Assembly (NCBI GenBank): GCA_012295275.1
Contig: CM022666.1
Location: forward strand, 12,677,157 to 12,741,156
Origin: Chrysomallon squamiferum
Taxonomy: Eukaryota > Mollusca > Gastropoda > Neomphalida > Peltospiridae
Reading direction: 5' to 3'
DNA: 64,000 nucleotides
A program made the translations under genes and the position numbers. This document shows positions 38,320-50,580 of the stretch, piece by piece. The notes beneath the pieces were generated by a model, which searched no databases, was not told the origin of the DNA, and saw only the letters and a list, made by a program, of their open reading frames with translations. Every line of letters starts with the position of its first letter. The stretch's first letter is position 1.

Positions 38320-40228
38320 TTTATTTTAAACTTTCAGTGCACAGTTTCTGGCTGTCCGTACATTGCCACTCCCAAACTTGTACAACTTCATTATCAACAG
38401 GAACATTTTTAAATTCTTTTGTTTTTTCTTTGTGTATTCCTGTATATAGTTCTTGTGATGATGCTGACTAGTTTACAGAACATACACTTTAGAGATACTA
38501 AAACACAACATTTTATTTCATTTTGGTGTTCCTCAGATTCATCTTTACAATACAATACATTTCTGTAGTAAATTTCAGTTCAGTAAATATCAAGTCTGAC
38601 ATCACATTAGGTAAACATTATGAAAAATAAAGAAAAAAAAAATAGAATCTGAGAAAACAAAAACAAATTGAAACTCTAATTGTAACTATATGTGATTACA
38701 CTCAAGTCATTTTTAAGTGCAAATCTCAAGGTAAATAATATAATTTTATTAACTGTGCTCATTATTCTTTAAAAAATATGATGAAAATCTGTTTTTACAG
38801 ATAACTTTAGCTACATTTTTTCACAAGTTATGTATACTTGTTTTATGGTGTTTTCTCATAATTTTAAAGCATTGCATTTGGTTTCTATCAAAAGCTGAGT
38901 TACATCATTGTTTTTGAAACCAGTTAATGATGTCAAGTGGGATATGACTGTATTCAGAGATCATTTCCACTTCAGACTATTAAAGAGTGGCAATAGCATT
39001 CTCACAGAAAAACATGATAATCTTGTTATTATGTAATAAAATATTCACCTGTAGATTGACCACGTTTTACTTTTCATTTACTAGTGCCATCCACTGTTGA
39101 ATATATAGCTTAATCATCTTTAGCTAAATTATTTGAACATTTTCATGTTTGTCTGTTTATCATGTTTCTACATAACCTGTATGTTTGGTAGAAAGGGAAA
39201 AGCTGTTTGTTACACTGCCCAGTGATAGTATGCTTCATTATTAGCAAAGCTTGGATTTTAGAAAAAAAAACTGTATAGCAGAAATTCATTAATTGTTTCA
39301 AAATATAAAAAATATTTTTTAATCTATTTACTTACATATACACCAATAAAATCATGCTTTTGTATAGTAAATATACACTTTTAAAATAGTACTGTTAAAA
39401 ATTAAAGTATCATTTCCTTTCAATAGTTCAACAAATAAATAATTTGTTATTTGAAAAACATGTCTTTGTAAAAGACTTTCTAACAGTTTGCTGGATACAG
39501 AATTATTGTTGTTGTTTATTTATTTATTCATTTATTCATTTATTTATTTCAGCAACACTAATGTAGTTTCACTAAAAACAAATTTGGTCTTTGGAGTCAC
39601 AAGAGGATATTGATAAATGGATTTCAGAAATGAAAATGTGAGTTTTGTTATTGCTTATCTATCTGGAATATTTGCCTGTAACAGCATTCCCATACTTTTC
39701 AGTAATAATAATGATGATGATTTTTAACATAGTAGATAAAATTTATTAACAAGCCAGAATTTCAGTGAAACTGTGCTATTCCTTTCACTTAAATGATAAT
39801 GCTCATAAGAGAACTGTAACGAACACAGTGAATTACAACAAAATTTGCAGTATATTGCATATTTTCCACTGGTCCAGGACTATGCATGAATTTCATGTCT
39901 GTCTGATAGTTCTAAATTTTACCATGTGATGGTGATACCCACATCAGTAAGAAAGACTTGAAACAACAATGAATCCCTTTTCTGTCAGATGAAAGAAACA
40001 AAAAAGAGTTGACCATTAAACGGCAATAACTAATTTCTTTTTCCTAACGCTAATGATAAATTATATATTTACTTTAGTAACCATCATTATTAAAATATGT
40101 TTAGGTTTCCATGAAAAACCAATATTTTTTATTAATTATTCTGTACATTTATATAACATACACACGAATAAATAAACTGAAATACACTATAAGGGTTGAT
40201 TCTCTTATTTAGAAATCAATTTTCTTTC

Positions 40229-40277
<49 letters not shown>

Positions 40278-40880
40278 ATTTTTATTATATTAATCCTTTT
40301 CTTCAACATTTTTAATGAACACAGGAAATTCCTGAAATTTGAGAATATTAAGAAGAAAGAAATGGAAAAGTCAGAGAAACAGGAGAGAGGAGAAATTCTT
40401 GAAACTAAAGATTTTGGATAACAACACTTTATTAGTTTGCTAATACCTTTCTGTCTTGGCATTTATTTTTGAAGAAGGTATTTATTTTAATTTCTAAATA
40501 ATAATAATAATAATAATGCATCATTTCCTGTAAAAGTAATAAATCTAAAAAAATAAATTAATAATTCTTTAACAGCATTAGAAAATATTAATAATAATTT
40601 AAATATGTCCTAAGCAATTGCATTAGTCCTTGTTAAAATGAGGGTGTCTCTGTTAATATAACTTTTTATTTGAGAAAGTGAAACACACTATTTCCATTGT
40701 TGTCCTGTAAACATACTGGAATAGTGAATGAACTTTTATAAGGCAATTTGTGATATTAAAATACATTAATGATGTTTTTGAATTGCCAAATAAAGATCAG
40801 ACAAAAGACATAAAAAAATTTGTTGATTTTTGCTGAAACTGGAAGTAATCTCAGCTGACCATGATTACAAACACTGAAAC
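38320..40880 (+). pseudogene. Array unit 10 (class II)
   Basis: A 38338-38400 (no donor), B 39553-39637, C 40325-40421, with the Thr-to-Lys change. Its element E has CTTTAACAGCATTAG near 40567, shared in a variant form with unit 11. Confidence 0.55.
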
Positions 40881-43408
40881 TTTATTTTAAACTTTCAGTG
40901 CACAGTTTCTGGCTGTCCGTACATTGCCACTCCCAAACTTGTACAACTTCATTATCAACAGGTAAAGTCTTTTAATTTTTTTTTTCTTTGTGTATTCCTG
41001 TATATAGTTCTTGTGATGATGCTGACTAGTTTACAGAACATACACTTTAGAGATACTAAAACACAACATTTTATTTCATTTTGGTGTTCCTCAGATTCAT
41101 CTTTACAATACAATACATTTCTGTAGTAAATTTCAGTTCAGTAAATATCAAGTCTGACATCACATTAGGTAAAAATTATGAAAAAAAAAAAAAAAAAAAT
41201 AGAATCTGAAAAAACAAAAACAAATTGAAACTCTAATTGTAACTATATGTGATTACACTCAAGTCATTTTTAAGTGCAAATCTCAAGGTAAATAATATAA
41301 TTTTATTAACTGTGCTCATTATTCTTTAAAAAATATGATGAAAATCTGTTTTTTTTACAGATAACTTTAGCTACATTTTTTCACAAGTTATGTATACTTG
41401 TTTTATGGTGTTTTCTCATAATTTTAAAGCATTGCATTTGGTTTCTATCAAAAGCTGAGTTACATCATTGTTTTTGAAACCAGTTAATGATGTCAAGTGG
41501 GATATGACTGTATTCAGAGATCATTTCCACTTCAGACTATTAAAGAGTGGCAATAGCATTCTCACAGAAAAACATGATAATCTTGTTATTATGTAATAAA
41601 ATATTCACCTGTAGATTGACCACTTTTACTTTTCATTTACTAGTGCCATCCACTGTTGAATATATAGCTTAATCATCTTTAGCTAAATTATTTGAACATT
41701 TTCATGTTTGTCTGTTTATCATGTTTCTACATAACCTGTATGTTTGGTAGAAAGGGAAAAGCTGTTTGTTACACTGCCCAGTGATAGTATGCTTCATTAT
41801 TAGCAAAGCTTGGATTTTAGAGAAAAAAAATGTATAGCAGAAATTCATTAATTGTTTCAAAATATAAAAAATATTTTTTAATCTATTTACTTACATATAC
41901 ACCAATAAAATCATGCTTTTGTATAGTAAATATACACTTTTAAAATAGTACTGTTAAAAGTTAAAGTATCATTTCCTTTCAATAGTTCAACAAATAAATA
42001 ATTTGTTATTTGAAAAACATGTCTTTGTAAAAGACTTTCTAACAGTTTGCTGGATACAGAATTATTGTTGTTGTTTATTTATTTATTCATTTATTCATTT
42101 ATTTATTTCAGCAACACTAATGTAGTTTCACTAAAAACAAATTTGGTCTTTGGAGTCACAAGAGGATATTGATAAATGGATTTCAGAAATGAAAATGTGA
42201 GTTTTGTTATTGCTTATCTATCTGGAATATTTGCCTGTAACAGCATTCCCATACTTTTCAGTAATAATAATGATGATGATTTTTAACATAGTAGATAAAA
42301 TTTATTAACAAGCCAGAATTTCAGTGAAACTGTGCTATTCCTTTCACTTAAATGATAATGCTCATAAGAGAACTGTAACGAACACAGTGAATTACAACAA
42401 AATTTGCAGTATATTGCATATTTTCCACTGGTCCAGGACTATGCATGAATTTCATGTCTGTCTGATAGTTCTAAATTTTACCATGTGATGGTGATACCCA
42501 CATCAGTAAGAAAGACTTGAAACAACAATGAATCCCTTTTCTGTCAGATGAAAGAAACAAAAAAAGAGTTGACCATTAAACGGCAATAACTAATTTCTTT
42601 TTCCTAACGCTAATGATAAATTATATATTTACTTTAGTAACCATCATTATTAAAATATGTTTAGGTTTCCATGAAAAACCAATATTTTTTATTAATTATT
42701 CTGTACATTTATATAACATACACACGAATAAATAAACTGAAATACACTATAAGGGTTGATTCTCTTATTTAGAAATCAATTTTCTTTCTGTTTATTATTA
42801 TTATTATTATTATTAATATTTTTATTATATTAATCCTTTTCTTCAACATTTTTAATGAACACAGGAAATTCCTGAAATTTGAGAATATTAAGAAGAAAGA
42901 AATGGAAAAGTCAGAGAAACAGGAGAGAGGAGAAATTCTTGAAACTAAAGATTTTGGATAACAACACTTTATTAGTTTGCTAATACCTTTCTGTCTTGGC
43001 ATTTATTTTTGAAGAAGGTATTTATTTCTAAATTAATAATAATAATGCATCATTTCCTGTAAAAGTAATAATCTAAAAATAAATTAAGAATTCTTGCTAA
43101 CAGCATTAGAAAATATTAATAATAATTTAAATATGTCCTAAGCAATTGCATTAGTCCTTGTTAAAATGAGGGTGTCTCTGTTAATATAACTTTTTATTTG
43201 AGAAAGTGAAACACACTATTTCCATTGTTGTCCTGTAAACATACTGGAATAGTGAATGAACTTTTATAAGGCAATTTGTGATATTAAAATACATTAATGA
43301 TGTTTTTGAATTGCCAAATAAAGATCAGACAAAGACATTAAAAAAATCTGTTGATTTTTGCTGAAACTGGAAGTAATCTCAGCTGACCATGATTACAAAC
43401 ACTGAAAC
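40881..43408 (+). pseudogene. Array unit 11 (class II, donor present)
   Basis: A 40899-40961 is followed by GTAAAG, the only proper donor besides that of unit 1. B 42112-42196, C 42865-42961. It is the shortest unit (2528 bp), because its (ATT)n run before C has only about 8 repeats (42792-42815). Confidence 0.55.
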
Positions 43409-45312
43409 TTTATTTTAAACTTTCAGTGCACAGTTTCTGGCTGTCCGTACATTGCCACTCCCAAACTTGTACAACTTCATTATCAACAGGAACATTTTTA
43501 AATTTCTTTTGTTTTTTCTTTGTGTATTCCTGTATATAGTTCTTGTGATGATGCTGACTAGTTTACAGAACATACACTTTAGAGATACTAAAACACAACA
43601 TTTTATTTCATTTTGGTGTTCCTCAGATTCATCTTTACAATACAATACATTTCTGTAGTAAATTTCAGTTCAGTAAATATCAAGTCTGACATCACATTAG
43701 GTAAAAATTATGAAAAAAAAAAAAAAAAAAATAGAATCTGAAAAAACAAAAACAAATTGAAACTCTAATTGTAACTATATGTGATTACACTCAAGTCATT
43801 TTTAAGTGCAAATCTCAAGGTAAATAATATAATTTTATTAACTGTGCTCATTATTCTTTAAAAATATGATGAAAATCTGTTTTTACAGATAACTTTAGCT
43901 ACATTTTTTCACAAGTTATGTATACTTGTTTTATGGTGTTTTCTCATAATTTTAAAGCATTGCATTTGGTTTCTATCAAAAGCTGAGTTACATCATTGTT
44001 TTTGAAACCAGTTAATGATGTCAAGTGGGATATGACTGTATTCAGAGATCATTTCCACTTCAGACTATTAAAGAGTGGCAATAGCATTCTCACAGAAAAA
44101 CATGATAATCTTGTTATTATGTAATAAAATATTCACCTGTAGATTGACCACTTTTACTTTTCATTTACTAGTGCCATCCACTGTTGAATATATAGCTTAA
44201 TCATCTTTAGCTAAATTATTTGAACATTTTCATGTTTGTCTGTTTATCATGTTTCTACATAACCTGTATGTTTGGTAGAAAGGGAAAAGCTGTTTGTTAC
44301 ACTGCCCAGTGATAGTATGCTTCATTATTAGCAAAGCTTGGATTTTAGAGAAAAAAAATGTATAGCAGAAATTCATTAATTGTTTCAAAATATAAAAAAT
44401 ATTTTTTAATCTATTTACTTACATATACACCAATAAAATCATGCTTTTGTATAGTAAATATACACTTTTAAAATAGTACTGTTAAAAATTAAAGTATCAT
44501 TTCCTTTCAATAGTTCAACAAATAAATAATTTGTTATTTGAAAAACATGTCTTTGTAAAAGACTTTCTAACAGTTTGCTGGATACAGAATTATTGTTGTT
44601 GTTTATTTATTTATTCATTTATTCATTTATTTATTTCAGCAACACTAATGTAGTTTCACTAAAAACAAATTTGGTCTTTGGAGTCACAAGAGGATATTGA
44701 TAAATGGATTTCAGAAATGAAAATGTGAGTTTTGTTATTGCTTATCTATCTGGAATATTTGCCTGTAACAGCATTCCCATACTTTTCAGTAATAATAATG
44801 ATGATGATTTTTAACATAGTAGATAAAATTTATTAACAAGCCAGAATTTCAGTGAAACTGTGCTATTCCTTTGACTTAAATGATAATGCTCATAAGAGAA
44901 CTGTAACGAACACAGTGAATTACAACAAAATTTGCAGTATATTGCATATTTTCCACTGGTCCAGGACTATGCATGAATTTCATGTCTGTCTGATAGTTCT
45001 AAATTTTACCATGTGATGGTGATACCCACATCAGTAAGAAAGACTTGAAACAACAATGAATCCCTTTTCTGTCAGATGAAAGAAACAAAAAAAGAGTTGA
45101 CCATTAAACGGCAATAACTAATTTCTTTTTCCTAACGCTAATGATAAATTATATATTTACTTTAGTAACCATCATTATTAAAATATGTTTAGGTTTCCAT
45201 GAAAAACCAATATTTTTTATTAATTATTCTGTACATTTATATAACATACACATGAATAAATAAACTGAAATACACTATAAGGGTTGATTCTCTTATTTAG
45301 AAATCAATTTTC

Positions 45313-45389
<77 letters not shown>

Positions 45390-45974
45390 TTTATTATATT
45401 AATCCTTTTCTTCAACATTTTTAATGAACACAGGAAATTCCTGACATTTGAGAATATTAAGAAGAAAGAAATGGAAAAGTCAGAGAAACAGGAGAGAGGA
45501 GAAATTCTTGAAACTAAAGAGTTTGGATAACAACACTTTATTAGTTTGCTAATACCTTTCTGTCTTGGCATTTATTTTTGAAGAAGGTATTTATTTCTAA
45601 ATAATAATAATAATAATAATAATGCATCATTTCCTGTAAAAGTAATAAACTAAAAATAAATTAATAATTAGCATTAGAAAATATTAATAATAATTTAAAT
45701 ATGTCCTAAGCAATTGCATTAGTCCTTGTTAAAATGAGGGTGTCTCTGTTAATATAACTTTTTATTTGAAAGTGAAAAACACTATTTCCATTGTTGTCCT
45801 GTAAACATACTGGAATAGTGAATGAACTTTTATAAGGCAATTTGTGATATTAAAATACATTAATGATGTTTTTGAATTGCCAAATAAAGATCAGACAAAA
45901 ACATTTAAAAAATCTGTTGATTTTTGTTGAAACTGGAAATCACCTCAGCTGACCATGATTACAAACACTGAAAC
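43409..45974 (+). pseudogene. Array unit 12 (last unit, class II with class I-like exon C)
   Basis: A 43427-43489 (no donor), B 44640-44724, C 45434-45530. C ends AAAGAGTTTGG and has CTGACATTTGAG like units 1-7, so it is a mosaic like unit 1. Its (ATT)n run is the longest. Element E continues past the usual unit junction (CACTGAAAC) into CAATCACCAATGTAAAT, the same end as in the TNF-gene introns. Confidence 0.55.
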
Positions 45975-45992
45975 AATCACCAATGTAAATTT
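45600..45992. repeat. Element E with its complete end, right edge of array
   Basis: In units 1-11 element E is joined after CACTGAAAC to TTTATTTTAAACTTTCAG of the next unit. Here it runs on to ATCACCAATGTAAAT as at 590-617 and 63230-63248. This shows that the inter-unit junction lies inside element E. Confidence 0.7.
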
Positions 45993-46215
45993 CCTATCTT
46001 TTAAGATACATGTTTTAATTATTAAAGTTAATAATATCTATGCCTTTTCATTTTTTATATTTAAATACAAATAACTGAAACATCTGCAAATGATAATAAG
46101 CAGAGAAAAATGCATTTATCTGACAAATATAGATTCATAAAACAAAAAATATCTTGATCTTACAAAAATTAATAAACTTAATATTTACTATTGGTGTTAA
46201 ATATTTTTTATCTAG
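45993..46215. other. Right flank of the array
   Basis: AT-rich DNA with no repeat of the unit. It ends in an acceptor-like TTTTTTATCTAG at 46204-46215. Confidence 0.45.
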
Positions 46216-46297
46216 AAAGGGAATTTACATCATGGAGAAGGATGAATCGGCTGATACAGAAACCATTCTCATGCAGAGAAAACAGTCCAAGTTGTGA
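46216..46297 (+). pseudogene. Possible exon downstream of the array
   Basis: After the acceptor-like CTAG, one frame reads KGIYIMEKDESADTETILMQ and then RKQSKL before a TGA at 46295-46297. The composition is charged and protein-like. A weak donor (CCAA/GTTGTG) could end it at 46290. It may be a further exon of the same NUFIP1-like gene or of another gene. Not recognised. Confidence 0.3.
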
Positions 46298-47138
46298 GAA
46301 TTTTGTTTTTTTTTTTGTCTTAGTAATACAAGTTTTGTAACAATTGTTAATTAATTATAAAAATAGAGTAATAATAATCAATTGTTTACTGTTGTTTGTT
46401 AAATATTGTTTTTATTATTATTAACATTATTATCAGGATCATTATTATGCATTACTCACTAATGTAATTTATTAGTAACAAAGTATGTCAAAAATATCCA
46501 ACAGCCCACTGTGTCTGAATACTGCAGTAACTAATACCAGTAAAATACACATTTTAATAATAACAGAAGTGTTAGTTATCTATTTAAGACTCTTTATTTA
46601 TTATTTGTCTTATTATTTGATTTATTTATTTATTTATTTTTAGAATGCACATCTAGCTCTAATTGAAGCACTGATGTTGGCATACGCCAGTGAAGTTGTT
46701 TGAGTACAACATGTATCCAAGCCATCAGGTGTGTTGTTGTTATTATGGTTTATTTTATTTTAGACTTCCACTGAGCTTCCATTAGGCACTGAATACAAAA
46801 TTATTTTCTGATTAAATAAAGTTTGCTGCCATTGCAAAAGACAAAAAATCTGAGCAGGTTAATTTGAGCTTGTTTTCTTGCATATTTCTCATTATTATTA
46901 ACCTAATGAAGTCTAATGTAATTTAATATATGAAGTTGCAGTTTGGAAATAATATATGAAAGTTTACACATACAGAAACACACAAACACAAACACAAACA
47001 CACAAACACACACACACACACACACAGATACATGAACACAATTTTTTGTAAATGAAATAACAAATCGGACGGTAACGTCAAAATTTAGAATATAATAAAT
47101 TTAGTTTTCATAATTTGTTTTTAAAATAATCAGATGGT

Positions 47139-47199
<61 letters not shown>

Positions 47200-47398
47200 T
47201 CCCTCTCCCTCTCCCTCTCCTTATCCTCCTGCTTAAACTCTTTCCCTGTATCATTAATCAGTAATTGCCTTATTGTTATTTATTTATTTTTTAGATATAT
47301 GTTTGAAAGATGTCTTAGGAATATCTAATTTTTTATATAATCTCATCAAAACATTCTGTAAATGGCATCTTCCCATCACGTTTTTCCACTTCTCTTAG
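46298..47398. other. Non-coding stretch with CA and CT microsatellites
   Basis: Includes a possible short exon at about 46643-46710 after TTTTTAG (one frame reads ALIEALMLAYASEVV, then stop), a CA-rich run at about 46970-47030 and the CT repeat at 47143. Nothing else was recognised. Confidence 0.4.
47143..47220. repeat. (CT)n then (CCCTCT)n microsatellite
   Basis: About 52 bp of CT repeat passes into four or five copies of CTCCCT. Confidence 0.95.
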
Positions 47399-47524
47399 GA
47401 GGATCTCCTGCACTCACGAGGCAGTATACAAGAAAACCTAATGGACTTTCTCGCAGAGCTGTTCTCGTTTGAAATGATAAAACTGACAGAGTCAGGACAG
47501 CTTCTGAATGATCAGGAATCATAA
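47399..47524 (+). CDS. Possible terminal exon, 41 codons
   Basis: It follows an acceptor (TTCTCTTAG) and is open to TAA 47522-47524. It reads EDLLHSRGSIQENLMDFLAE and then LFSFEMIKLTESGQLLNDQES. The Leu/Ile spacing with I-x-E-N faintly recalls the C-terminal helix region of NUFIP1 proteins, which would fit as the end of the gene represented in the array, but the likeness is weak. It has a better codon look than its surroundings. Another gene or a remnant is equally possible. Confidence 0.35.
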   Translation, partial: EDLLHSRGSIQENLMDFLAELFSFEMIKLTESGQLLNDQES

Positions 47525-48059
47525 AGTAAGTTATGGTTCAGAATTTGAGTAAAAGAAAGTCCACAATTGTATTATATCTTTTATTATACAAATTAATGAA
47601 AAATTGTATTGGAAAAATTGGGATTTATAATATTCAGTTTTAGTGTATATATTGAGAGATGCCTTTACCTATTTAAATACAGTTTTTTATTATTTAAAGT
47701 AGATGATTTCAGATTTTGAAAGATCTTTATATAATGGTCAGTATTTCAGAAGGCTACTAATGAAGAAAGTTAATATTAAAGGAATATTTAAATGAGTGCA
47801 TCTCATGTAAATTTTATGAAGATTCATTTCTTCAGAAAGCTTACATTGCAGGGTTTATTATTCTTTTTGTTAATTTTAATTCAGCATCTCGCTGTGGTTA
47901 TGGGAGGTCAAGTGTAAGAAAACACTAAGTACCCATTAGCAATGCAACAAAATGTAGCTTTCACAAAACTGAGTCGAGATTCACCAGTACTAGAGAACTA
48001 TACAAAAGAAAGTTTACTTCATAAGTATTTACTTAATTCATTTTGTTAAGTTTATAGTG

Positions 48060-48240
48060 ATGGATAGAATGGCTCAGTGGTTAGAGTGCATAGCCAAGGT
48101 TGTTGGGTTCTAGGATCACACCTGCATGGAGGATGAATAAAGTTATTTACCAATCTAGCTGCTGATCCATTCCTGATATATCTAAGATCATGTCTATGTT
48201 TTCCTGTGGAAAGATGTATCTTAAAAGCAGATTTTTAGTT
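48060..48240 (+). mobile_element. tRNA-derived SINE
   Basis: The head at 48062-48123 has a pol III box A-like TGGCTCAGTGGTTAGAGTGC and, ~35 bp later, a box B-like GGTTCTAGGATCACACC. This is the usual head of tRNA-derived SINEs of molluscs and other animals. The body runs on through CTGCTGATCCATTCCTGATA. The 3' end is not sharply defined and target-site duplications were not identified. Confidence 0.65.
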
Positions 48241-49356
48241 GGTTTAAAAAGGGTGTCACTTCATATTACAGAAACATGTTTTCCATTTCATTAGCTGTAT
48301 TGTTACTTACCTTTTAAGATACAAAAGACTAGTGAGAATCATGTGGTGTATATTCTTAAATAAAATATTTCTTTTTTATTTTAGATTTGGTCTATTTTAG
48401 CAGAATTTCTATTTATCAATAATCAGGTTATTCTTTTAACAGGTACAGATTTGTTTTCAATTCAGAATTTACATTTATATTTTGGCGAACCTCTTTAGAC
48501 TTTTATCATATTTAGCAGTATGTCTGTAAGCTTGCATGCACAATTGAAATCCAATAGCTGAAATATATTATTTCAACAAACATTCATTTGCATCAATAAA
48601 TGGTATTGATATACATATATAATAGTAAATAATGTTACTAACAAAAACATATACAATTAAATTATCTGAGTTTTTACTTTTTCAGGCACATACCTCAAAA
48701 CAGACATTTGTCATTACCTAAACATCAGAATGGCACAACTACAGACAGCAGAGCAGACAGAAGTTTCGAAAAAAAAAAAAAAAATGGTATAAAAACAGAC
48801 ACACATTAACTTTTCTGTTTAAATATCAACTTACATTCTTCTTAGATTTGTTTGGCAATGTATTCTCAGTACAAAGTAAGAAAAGCAGATTAAATCAAGA
48901 ATAGTCTGTAATAATAAGTAAACTAAGTGCAGTATACAAACAGCCAGATAATTTAGTATACTTCCATATTTCCATACTTCCATTAGGATTGTTTTATTTC
49001 TCTTTAGCTTATATTTGTCCTGTGGGTAACCAAAACCATTTCTTGTTTTGTTTTGAATTTGCAAAAATACAGTTTACTTTATTTTGTTTGGATTTGAAAG
49101 TTTAAAAGTTGATTTTAGGTGATTAGTGGTGTGTTATTTGAATTTCTTGTAAACAATTGTTTAATTGGAAATTGTCAATTAAGAAATTGACAATGTGTAC
49201 CATATAATTACAGGCCTGTGATTTGAATTTTTCTTAGAAGAATTATTACACGTTTTCAATATATCAGGTGTCTACTGGGAGTATTATTTGTCTTTCCTAT
49301 TAAACAATAATTATTTCTATTACTGACATAGCAAATGAGCATTAGCAAATAATTTG

Positions 49357-49361
<5 letters not shown>

Positions 49362-49429
<68 letters not shown>
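49362..49429. repeat. (CT)n microsatellite
   Basis: About 68 bp of pure CT. Confidence 0.95.
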
Positions 49430-49432
<3 letters not shown>

Positions 49433-49699
49433 ATCTCATCAAGGAATCTGTACTAATCTGGCAGGAACAGCAGCATCTGTAAAGTTGTTGTTGTTATAAT
49501 AATAGCAGTAGTAGTATTAGTCACTGCCATTGTTCTAGTAGTGTAGTTGTTATAGCATTAGTGTTTGTACTATTAATGATAATAATACTTCTAATAGGTG
49601 AATGATCTTGTGATATTTTAACTTATGACGCTCTCTAGCTTTGTAATAGTTATGTATCTTGTGTGATTCATAATCAGAGACAACAAACCAGCTGTAGAA

Positions 49700-50580
49700 C
49701 CGTGTGCTTATTAGTAATGACCCAGCAGCAGTGAAATCGCAAACTGAAGTTGTCCATCGTCCAGCTGGCAGTCCGTACCCACAGGCAATGACAAACAGTC
49801 AGAAAGTTTACCATCGACGGATTCTTCCCTTGACAAGCTGAACCACAGCCTGACCGAGCTGCAGGGAGAGATTTCATGACTGTCATTACAGCAGAAAGAG
49901 ATACTCAGCATGCAGTCACCATATTTGTTCTTTCTCCCAAACAGCAGTCACCTCTGGCCGGTCACCCTGTCCACCATCAAATAGCACTGCCCTCTGGTGG
50001 ACACGTTGGTCACGGAGAATCTTGAAACCCAGCAGCAGAACTGGCACAACAACAAACTCAACAGTTCTCACCAAAAGTACACACCAGTGTCATCAGCAGC
50101 AACACTCCACCAGTAGTTCAGACTCTGAGCTACTCTGATGCCTTCAAAACGCAATATGCTGCAGTGATCACCGGAGCTAGACATATGTTGCAAGGAGCAA
50201 CAACAACAGTAACCCACTGAAGCTCAGATAGATGCACCTTGTGAAAATGGAAACAATGGTGAAGGTTTTCACACTAGCAGTGGAGGAATCAAAGGATTCT
50301 TGTTGCCATTTGGTGATGAATGAAGCATGCCAAAATGTTCAAACCAGTGCTCAGCAAAGACAGAGGGAAAAAGAACAGTTCATCTGCTCAAGTCAACAAT
50401 TACTCTGTTTCTTCAACATCAATCAGACTGTCAGTCCACTGCTGTTCATCTCTGTAGGGACCCCTACTATCACTGTGTACAAGTCTGGAAAGGCTGATGA
50501 CAATGAATCTCAATACTTCAGGAATAGGATATATTTTAGATGATTCTCCCTTTTATAAGCAACATATCTTTGCATCCTCT
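49700..50580 (+). pseudogene. Degraded Gln/Ser/Thr-rich coding remnant, unrecognised
   Basis: This block is markedly richer in GC and CAG/CAA codons than its flanks. One plus frame from about 49840 reads, for example, MTVITAERDTQHAVTIFVL and SPKQQSPLAGHPVHHQIALP. It crosses one TGA near 50020 and continues ELAQQQTQQFSPKVHTSVIS to a stop at about 50220. Another frame from 50220 gives AQIDAPCENGNNGEGFHTSS and GGIKGFLLPFGDE, and a third gives AKMFKPVLSKDRGKKNSSSA. Several frames with protein-like composition broken by shifts and stops are what a decayed exon of a Gln-rich nuclear protein would look like. The minus-strand ORFs here are shadows. The protein was not identified. Confidence 0.4.

Larger units (their letters stand above)
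15357..45974 (+). repeat. Tandem array of 12 units (~2.55 kb each) with NUFIP1-like exon segments
   Basis: Twelve head-to-tail units, 2528-2566 bp long, make 30.6 kb. Each holds exon-like segment A (63 bp), B (85 bp) and C (97 bp), separated by introns of about 1.15 and 0.71-0.74 kb, then an (ATT)n run upstream of C, then element E. A encodes CTVSGCPYIATPKLVQLHYQ plus Q, a C2H2-type finger half. B in one frame contains a segment like LESQEDIDKWISEMK. C continues with KFLTFENIKKKEMEKSEKQ and RGEILETKEFG. This order and spacing resemble the zinc finger and the conserved NUFIP1 region (human-type W-x-E-E-R-K-N-Y-P-T-x-x-N-I-x-x-K, R-G-x-x-L-x-T-x-x-Y/F-G). NUFIP1 is an RNA-binding factor for box C/D snoRNP assembly. 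The family match is from memory of its conserved motif. Confidence 0.8.
47525..49660. other. Non-coding stretch with a SINE and a CT microsatellite
   Basis: AT-rich DNA. A tRNA-derived SINE at about 48060-48240 and a (CT)n run at 49362-49429 are the recognisable items. A 77-codon minus-strand ORF (48831-49064) has no coding support. Confidence 0.45.

Noticed and set aside
17252-45571. Recurrent minus-strand ORFs of ~60-92 codons starting MPRQKDISKLIK or MPRQKGISKLIK, one per array unit
   Set aside because: They are the antisense of exon segment C plus the (ATT)n run; the plus strand carries the NUFIP1-like reading and splice signals, and the poly-Ile tails are microsatellite translation.
15357-45974. 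Array interpreted as satellite DNA or an rDNA/histone-type gene cluster
   Set aside because: No rRNA, histone or 5S sequence is present; the unit has splice-bordered, NUFIP1-like segments and a fused dispersed element.
48060-48125. Functional tRNA gene
   Set aside because: Box A and box B likeness is clear but the acceptor stem does not pair well and the sequence runs on into a longer repeat body, so a SINE is the better call.
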